Assembly (NCBI GenBank): GCA_027924645.1
Contig: BSBN01001343.1
Span: 372,001 to 436,000, forward strand
Reading direction: 5' to 3'
Length of the DNA: 64,000 nt
Origin: Cunninghamia lanceolata
Taxonomy: Eukaryota > Streptophyta > Pinopsida > Cupressales > Cupressaceae
Shown: one piece after another, positions 58,370-64,000 of the stretch
How positions within the stretch are numbered: position 1 is the first letter of the stretch
How the letters are laid out: each line of letters starts with the position of its first letter
Notes under the pieces: generated by a model
Told to the model about the DNA's origin: nothing
Databases searched by the model: none
Seen by the model: the letters and a program-made list of their open reading frames with translations, nothing else
Made by a program: the position numbers and the translations under genes

Positions 58370-59960
58370 CGAGGTGGGGATGAGAGTACTCATTTTTTTT
58401 GCCTAAATTTATAGACAAAAAAATTTAAAATTCCAAAAAGGAAACTTATTTTCATTAGAAGATCATTGGTTTCAATTTCTTTTTTGTTTTTTGTTTTTTA
58501 TTTTTTCCAATTTCTTTTTTAGTTTTTTTTTTTTCCAATTTCTTTTTCAGTTTTTATTTTTTATTTTTTCAAATTTCTTTTTCAAATAAACTATGGAAAA
58601 GAGATATCCCTTAGCATACTTTAGATATTTTTTTTTTCCTAAATTTATAAGAAAAAAATTAAAATACCAAAAAGGAAATAAAAAATAAAAATTAAGAAAA
58701 TCAAAGGAAAAAAACTCAAATTAAAAACTATTGAAAGAGAAAAAGCTAAATCACAAAAACTATGGAACCAAAAAGAAATTGCTAAAAATAAAAAAACTAA
58801 AAAAGAAATTGGAAGAAATAAAAAATAAAAACTAAAAAAGAAATTGGAAATTGTTGGAAGGAGAAAAAGCTAGAGAAAATCATGAAAACTATGAACAAAA
58901 AAAAGAAATTGGAAAAATTAAAAAATAAAAACCAAAAAAGAAATTACAAGAGAAAATCAAAGAAACTATGGAAAACAGTAACACAGTCAAACTTTGTTGA
59001 GTAAAGAGAAGTAACACAGTCAAATCTAGAAGCATTCACATACAACATCATGGACTGTGCAAAACTAATGATTACTATGGAAAAATGATATACCTCAGCA
59101 TATTTTAGATATATTTTTTTAAATATAAATATACTAATACATTCACAGCGGGGTGGGGATGAGAGCACTCATTTTTTCTACCTAAATTTATAAGAAAAAA
59201 AAATTAAAATACCAAAAAGGAAATAAAAAATAAAACTTAAGAAAATCAAAGAAAAAAAGCTAAAAAAAAAAATTAAAAAATAATTGAAGGAGAAAAAGCT
59301 AAATCACAAAAACTATGGAACCAAAAAAGAAACTGGAAAAAATAAATAAATAAATAAAAACTAAAAAAGAAATTAGAAAAAATAAAAAATAAAAACCAAA
59401 AAAGAAATTGGAAATCGAAAAAATTAAAATTAAAAATTAAAAAAGAAATTAGAAAAATTAAAAAATAAAAACCAGAAAAGAAATTGCAAGAGAAAATCAA
59501 AGAAACTATGGAAAAAAGAAATACCTCGGTGTAATTTAGATATATTTTTTTAAATATAAATATTCTAGTTATAATTACGCCAGAGGCATTCTACACTCAC
59601 AGTAAGGGCTGAAAGATTTAGATTCATGTAAACATTTAGATTTTGTAAATAAAAATCATAAAATATTTAAATAAATAAATTCATGTAAATAAGATTCATT
59701 GGAAAAAAACTCTTGTCCAATTTCTTTTTTGGTTCCATAGTTTTTGTGATTTTCTTATTTTCAATTTCTTTTTTAATTTTTTTTTTAATTTTTTCCAATT
59801 TGTTTTTTAGTTTTTAGTTTTTATTTTTTCTAATTTCTTTTTTGGTTTTTATTTTTTATTTTTTTCATTTTCTTTTTCAAATAAACTATGGAAAAGAGAT
59901 ATCCCTGGCGTACTTTAGATATATATTTTTAAATATAAATATACTAGTTAATTAATAAAT
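58370..59960. repeat. complex A-block/T-block repeat with inverted arms
   Basis: T-rich blocks (58460-58580, 59710-59880) and A-rich blocks (58640-58960, 59170-59510) are built from the same unit on opposite strands: AAAGAAATTGGAAAAAATAA... with (A)TAAAAACTA. A joint sequence near AACTATGGAAAAGAGATAT followed by TTTAGATAT recurs at about 58590, 59075, 59508 and 59887, and GGTGGGGATGAGAG recurs at 58372 and 59152. No coding potential. Confidence 0.75.
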
Positions 59961-60282
59961 ATATTTCTATATAATAGTGGCCAATTAACTAAATAATACT
60001 TACTAAATATTCCAATTAATATAAAATGAAATATTAATATCCCCACCTATCAATTATATCACAAGGAAATTTAAATCTCTTAAAGTAAGCCATAAAATAG
60101 AAATTCCTTTAACTATTTTAAATGGATTGGATTGAGGCAATCACAATGAACAAACTTTAACGAAATATGAAAAGATTGTATTCATGCATTTAAATTTAAA
60201 TCATTACATTTATATTTAAAATAAAATATAAGTGTGTAAATTCAAATCAAACTTATGATCTCTAACTTAGATAACCTCTTAA
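59961..60282. other. A/T-rich flank of copia 2
   Basis: No gene seen. The last five bases, CTTAA (60278-60282), are the expected target-site duplication of copia 2; the partner is outside the window. Confidence 0.45.
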
Positions 60283-60711
60283 TGTTGGATATTTGTATTG
60301 AAGACTTAATTTATTACTTTCTTTTATTTTTCAGATGCAATTTCCACTTCTCATACACTTTCAATTTCTGTGTCTGTCCATCGTAGTGCAGGGCAAAGAC
60401 GTTGATATATATATGAGTGACGGTAGGAGTCACATATGTGATAGACGTGACTCCTCAAGGAGTCATGCCTATCACAGGTGTGACTTCGTCACCTTTCCAT
60501 TGCTTTAGCGATTGCTAATCACCATTTGAATTGTAGTCGGTGTTTATACTTTGGTAATATATCATTCGATCATGCTATATTCATGTTTATTTTAACATAC
60601 CTTATATATTAAATATGAATATATAAGCAATACTTAATATTACTTATTTATTCATATTTATTATGATCATAATAAATACGTTATGTGATCGAAGCTACAA
60701 ACAACTCAACA
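60283..60711 (-). repeat. copia 2 3' LTR (429 bp)
   Basis: The minus strand starts TGTTGAGTTG and ends ATCCAACA, with TGTTG/CAACA inverted ends. It contains a TATA-like run (CATATATATATC at 60412-60400) and a long hairpin just upstream of it. Confidence 0.85.
60429..60484 (-). promoter_or_regulatory. 26-bp-arm hairpin upstream of the LTR TATA box
   Basis: Arms 60429-60454 and 60459-60484 with a TCAA spacer; 22 of 26 positions pair. The inner part is TGACTCC/GGAGTCA. On the element strand it ends about 16 bases before the TATA run, so it lies in the promoter. Confidence 0.75.
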
Positions 60712-61199
60712 CTCCCTCTTAGCTCGGGAAGATAACAATATCACAATAATCTCTGTGAATATCAATTATTTGATCTGTAATGAATTACTCAAAGTAATTT
60801 AATATCACATAACTCATGATATATAGTATCACCTATCTCGTGATACATAGCATCACCTACCTCATGATACTAAAGGATATACTATACTCAAGAACATTAC
60901 ATTCTCTTTATATATCCTAGTTATGGTATGTGCACTGACATTAAGTCACATAATGTCTACCATAACTTAATCATGATAACTCCATGATTCATACAAATAT
61001 CAAGTCACATGATATTAGTCTAATGAACATTATAAGATCGTCACCTTATAATGGTAGGTACAAGTGTAGATTATCCAAAAGTCATCACTTTTAGAAATAA
61101 ACACAGAATGGGTAGGCCCATAATATCATAGAGTCACACATATGACACAAGAAGTTTACACATTAAACATCTTTAATATATTAATACAAATCAATTAGA
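60712..61199 (-). other. copia 2 3' noncoding internal part
   Basis: Lies between the polyprotein stop and the LTR. Phrases of the type TATCACC(T)ATCTCGTGATA recur three times near 60800-60870. No gene seen. Confidence 0.6.
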
Positions 61200-61721
61200 G
61201 CCTTACATTTCAATCATACCAAGATTTTTCCTGAAGTATTCAACTTTCACCTTGAGGAGTGGTTTGGTAAGAATATCTGTAGTTTGATCTCCTGTACTGA
61301 TATACTCCAACTGAATCACATTCCTTTCCACCATATCACGCACATAGTGATGAGGAATCTCAATATGTTTAGATCTATCATGGAATACTAGATTCATGGA
61401 TAGCTTAATATAGCTTTGATTGTCGTAGTGGATGACAGTTGGTTTCAGAGGTTTACCAAATAATCCCACAAGTAGTTTTCTAAGCCATACTACCTCTCTA
61501 GCAGCCATAGAAGCTACAATATATTCGGCTTATGTAGAACTCTGAGCAACTAAAGACTATTTTCTGCTAATCCATGATATCATTGCTGACCCTAAACTGA
61601 AACAACATCTGAAGGTGCTCTTCCAGTTAGTTACACTTCCAACCCAATCTGAATCTGTGAATCCATGTAGATCTAAGTCAACCTTTTCATATTTTAATCC
61701 ATAATTTAGAGTACCTTGAAG
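61200..61721 (-). pseudogene. copia 2 RNase H and C-terminus
   Basis: It reads GFTDSDWVGS (two catalytic Asp) near 61670-61640, then ISWISRK with a stop, AEYI (Glu) and REVVWLRKLL. The open end 61508-61203 reads YDNQSYIKLSMN, DRSKHIEIPHHYVRD and TDILTKPL, the normal copia ending. Stops replace Gln and similar codons. Confidence 0.87.
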
Positions 61722-62700
61722 CTATCTCATTATATGCTTCATAGCCACAAGATGTATCTCCTTGGGCTCACACATAAACTGACTTAAGGCATTTATAGCA
61801 TAGCAAATATCAGGTCTGGTATTGACCAAATACATCAAGGATCCAATTATCTGTCTATAAAGAGTGGGATCTACCAATGAAGAATTTGTTGCTACTTCCT
61901 TCAATTTATGAAGATTTGTTTCCATGGGGGAAGACATAGGTCTACATTCCATCATACCAAACCTTTTTAATATATCAATTATGTACTTCCCTTGGTTTAG
62001 AATAATACAGTCTGATTTCTGCCATACTTCTAGTCCAAGGAAGTAGTGTAATAGACCTAAGTCCTTCATGTCAAATTCTGAAGCTAGATCTTTCTTACAC
62101 TGATCAATAAGGTGATCTTCTCCTGTAATCAATTGATCATCAACATATAATATCAATATTAACATATCACCTTTGCTTTGTTTGAAGTAGAGATTTAGAT
62201 CTGCATCATTCTTTGAGAAGCCTAATCTCAAGAGGTAACTGTCAATTCTTTCATACCAGTCTTTGGAGGCCTGTTTAAGTCTATATATAGCTTTCTTTAA
62301 TTTACATACATGGGATCCTGCATGTGAATCTCAAATCCTTCGGGTTGTTCTAAGTAAACCTCTTCTTCAATGGTTCCATTTAAGAAAGCAATTTTTACAT
62401 CCATTTGATGGACTTTCCACCCTTTGGCTGCTGCAATAGCTAGAACTGCCCTAACTGATGTATATCGAGCAACTAGAGTGAAGGTTTCATCGTAATCAAT
62501 TCCTTCCTTTTGTGAAAATCCTCTGGCTACAAATCTTGCTTTGTATTTCCCTATACTGCCATCTACAGCATGTTTGATTTTAAATAGCCATTTTGAAGAA
62601 ACAACAGATTTCCCTTTTGGTCTAGGTACTATATCCCACACATCATTCTTCAAGATGGATTGATACTCCTCTGTCATGGCATCCTTCCATACTTGGTGCT
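61722..62700 (-). pseudogene. copia 2 reverse transcriptase
   Basis: From DAMTEEYQSILKNDVWDIVP through SSKWLFKIKHAVDG, ARFVARGFSQKEGIDYDET and VHQMDVKIAFLNG, then a frame shift near 62310, and LKQASKDWYERID. The polymerase motif YVDD is intact at 62147-62136. DLGLLHYFLGLEV and GSLMYLVNTRPDI follow. A TAG near 61720 ends the open part. Confidence 0.9.
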
Positions 62701-64000
62701 TAAGAGCTTCTATAGCACTAGAAGGTTCTGATTTAATGAATTTTCTCATTAAAGCTACATAACTAGAGAATCTCTTAGGTCTTGTGCTTTCCCTAAAAGT
62801 CCCTGATGGAGTGACATAATGTTTAGCTTCTTCCATTGTTTTGGTGGCCCAGAGTGGTCTTCTCTTGGGATTTTCTAGTGATGTGATTTGTTCATGGTTT
62901 ACATCTTCCTTAGGATACTCCCTCTGAAACTCAGGTGTAGGATCCTCTTCTATGCTTGAGTTGGAAGTTTGAATTTCTAACTCAATATAATTTTTGGCTC
63001 TTTTGAAAGCTATGTCTTCCTCAAAAATCACATCTCTACTTAGTTCAATCTGTCTTTGACCAGGTATATATATTCTATAAGCTTTTGATGTTTCACTATA
63101 GCCTACAAAGATGCCTTTTCTCCCAGAAGGTTCTAGCTTAGTTCTTTTCTCTTTGGGCACATGAATGTAAATAGGACAACCAAATATCCTTAAATGACTA
63201 ATGTCTGGTTTTGTGCCAATGAAGGCTTCTTCAAGAGTTTTGTCAACAATATGAGAGTGAGGACATGTGTTATGTATATAGACAGCAATACTAGATGCTT
63301 CTGCCCAAAGTGAAGTGTCTATATTTTGATCAAGTAACATAGCCCTAGTAGCTTCTACAATGGTTCTATTTTTTTCTTTCTGCAACTCCATTTTGTTGAG
63401 GATTATAAGGTATAGTGAACTCCCTCTTAATCCCAGTGTTTTTACAAAAGTCTTTAAAAATGTCTGAAGTGTATTCACTCCCATTATCTGTTCTTAAGGT
63501 TTTGATTTTTCTCCCAGAAGAGTTTTCAGTAATGGATTTGAATTCCTTAAATCTTTTAAAGATTTCCTGTGATTCTTTACATTTAAGAAAATAGATCCAT
63601 GTCTTTCTGGAGAAGTCATCAACAAAGATTACATAGTATAGAAACCCACCTAAGGAGGGTACAGACATGGGTCCACATAAATCTGAGTGGACTAGTTCTA
63701 ATACGTTATTTGTTTTGCTAGAACTATTTTGAAAGGACCCCTTTGTATTTTTCCCTAAGGCACACCCCTTGCATACCCCTGAATTACATTGTTTGAGTTT
63801 GGGTAACCCTGTAACTAGTCTTTCCATGGAAGATAGGGCACGAAAATTTAGGTGTCCTAGTCTTCTATGTCATAGTTCATTAGAGTCTGTAATTTCATGA
63901 ATTAGGGCTAGATTTGGTTCCGTACATAACTCGTACAAGTACCCTTGTCTATGACCTATGGTTTTGGCTTTTTTAATAGTAGAATTCTTTGGCCATGTCA
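62701..64000 (-). pseudogene. copia 2 integrase and pre-integrase finger
   Basis: The finger (HRRLGHL..., CKGCALGK) lies at about 63870-63770. Its first Trp codon is TGA (63872-63870). The core keeps Asp (LVHSDLCG), Asp (LRTDNGSEY) and Glu (QQNGVAERK). One extra A in a run (plus T7 at 63369-63375) shifts the frame right after the Glu. The C-terminal part LRIFGCPIYIHVPKEKRTK... is open to 62297. The polyprotein continues upstream beyond the window. Confidence 0.88.

Larger units (their letters stand above)
60283..64000 (-). mobile_element. copia element 2, 3' part (runs off window)
   Basis: A minus-strand Ty1/copia element: 3' LTR (60283-60711), then RNase H, RT, integrase and the pre-integrase finger in copia order up to the window end. 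The purine tract CTAAGAGGGAG abuts the LTR. Catalytic motifs of RT and integrase are intact; damage is limited to a few stops and single-base shifts. Confidence 0.92.

Noticed and set aside
59273..59500. Phe/Ile-rich open frame that could look like a membrane protein
   Set aside because: It is the translation of A-rich simple repeat on the reverse strand.
1..64000. A host gene or an operon-like new defence or metabolic system
   Set aside because: Every open frame with a recognisable domain belongs to a retroelement polyprotein or a LINE. The remaining open frames are short, repeat-derived or shadows.

Overview
The window is a block of plant nuclear repeat DNA. I see no host gene, rRNA, tRNA gene, CRISPR array or bacterial-type operon. 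Everything I can identify is a retroelement: Ty3/gypsy elements of Tat and chromovirus type, Ty1/copia elements, LINE remnants, a solo LTR, and satellite-like or A/T-rich DNA. This fits a seed plant with a large, heavily methylated, repeat-packed genome. A gymnosperm is plausible, but the sequence does not prove it.

Layout. (1) 1-20246, plus strand: two head-to-tail copies (A, B) of one large Tat-type gypsy element that share the LTR between them, in the order internal A (cut by the window edge) - LTR - internal B - LTR. The polyprotein order is gag, protease, archaeal-type RNase H, reverse transcriptase with degenerate RNase H, integrase. Both copies are broken by stops and frameshifts. (2) 20247-24975, minus strand: the 5' part of a gag-protease element (T1). 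(3) 24976-44312, minus strand: a second gag-protease element (T2) inserted in the LTR of T1. T2 carries a 1.35-kb solo LTR in its left LTR and a plus-strand chromovirus (29753-41194, target-site duplication CATAG) in its body. A minus-strand copia element (31270-36307, duplication AGGCA) sits in the chromovirus gag, and a 124-bp GC-rich insert sits in the right LTR of that copia element. (4) 44313-60282: A/T-rich DNA that may begin with another LTR element. It holds an ORF1-only LINE (45355-52469, duplication of about 15 bp), itself split by a gag-protease-only LTR element (45799-51008, duplication CTCCC). Further right are a GT-rich minisatellite split by a 5'-truncated LINE, a 115-bp tandem duplication and a complex A-block/T-block repeat. 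(5) 60283-64000, minus strand: the 3' LTR and most of the pol of a second copia element, running off the right edge.

Nothing here acts as a cooperating gene system. The information lies in insertion order, in element architecture and in decay. The chief points are the shared-LTR tandem pair, the extra RNase H placed before RT together with a catalytically stripped original RNase H, a duplicated primer-binding motif, three defective element types that keep only gag-protease or ORF1, and long structured repeats inside LTRs. Target-site duplications, LTR ends, primer-binding sites and catalytic motifs were read directly. Family names rest on remembered family motifs and were not checked against a database.
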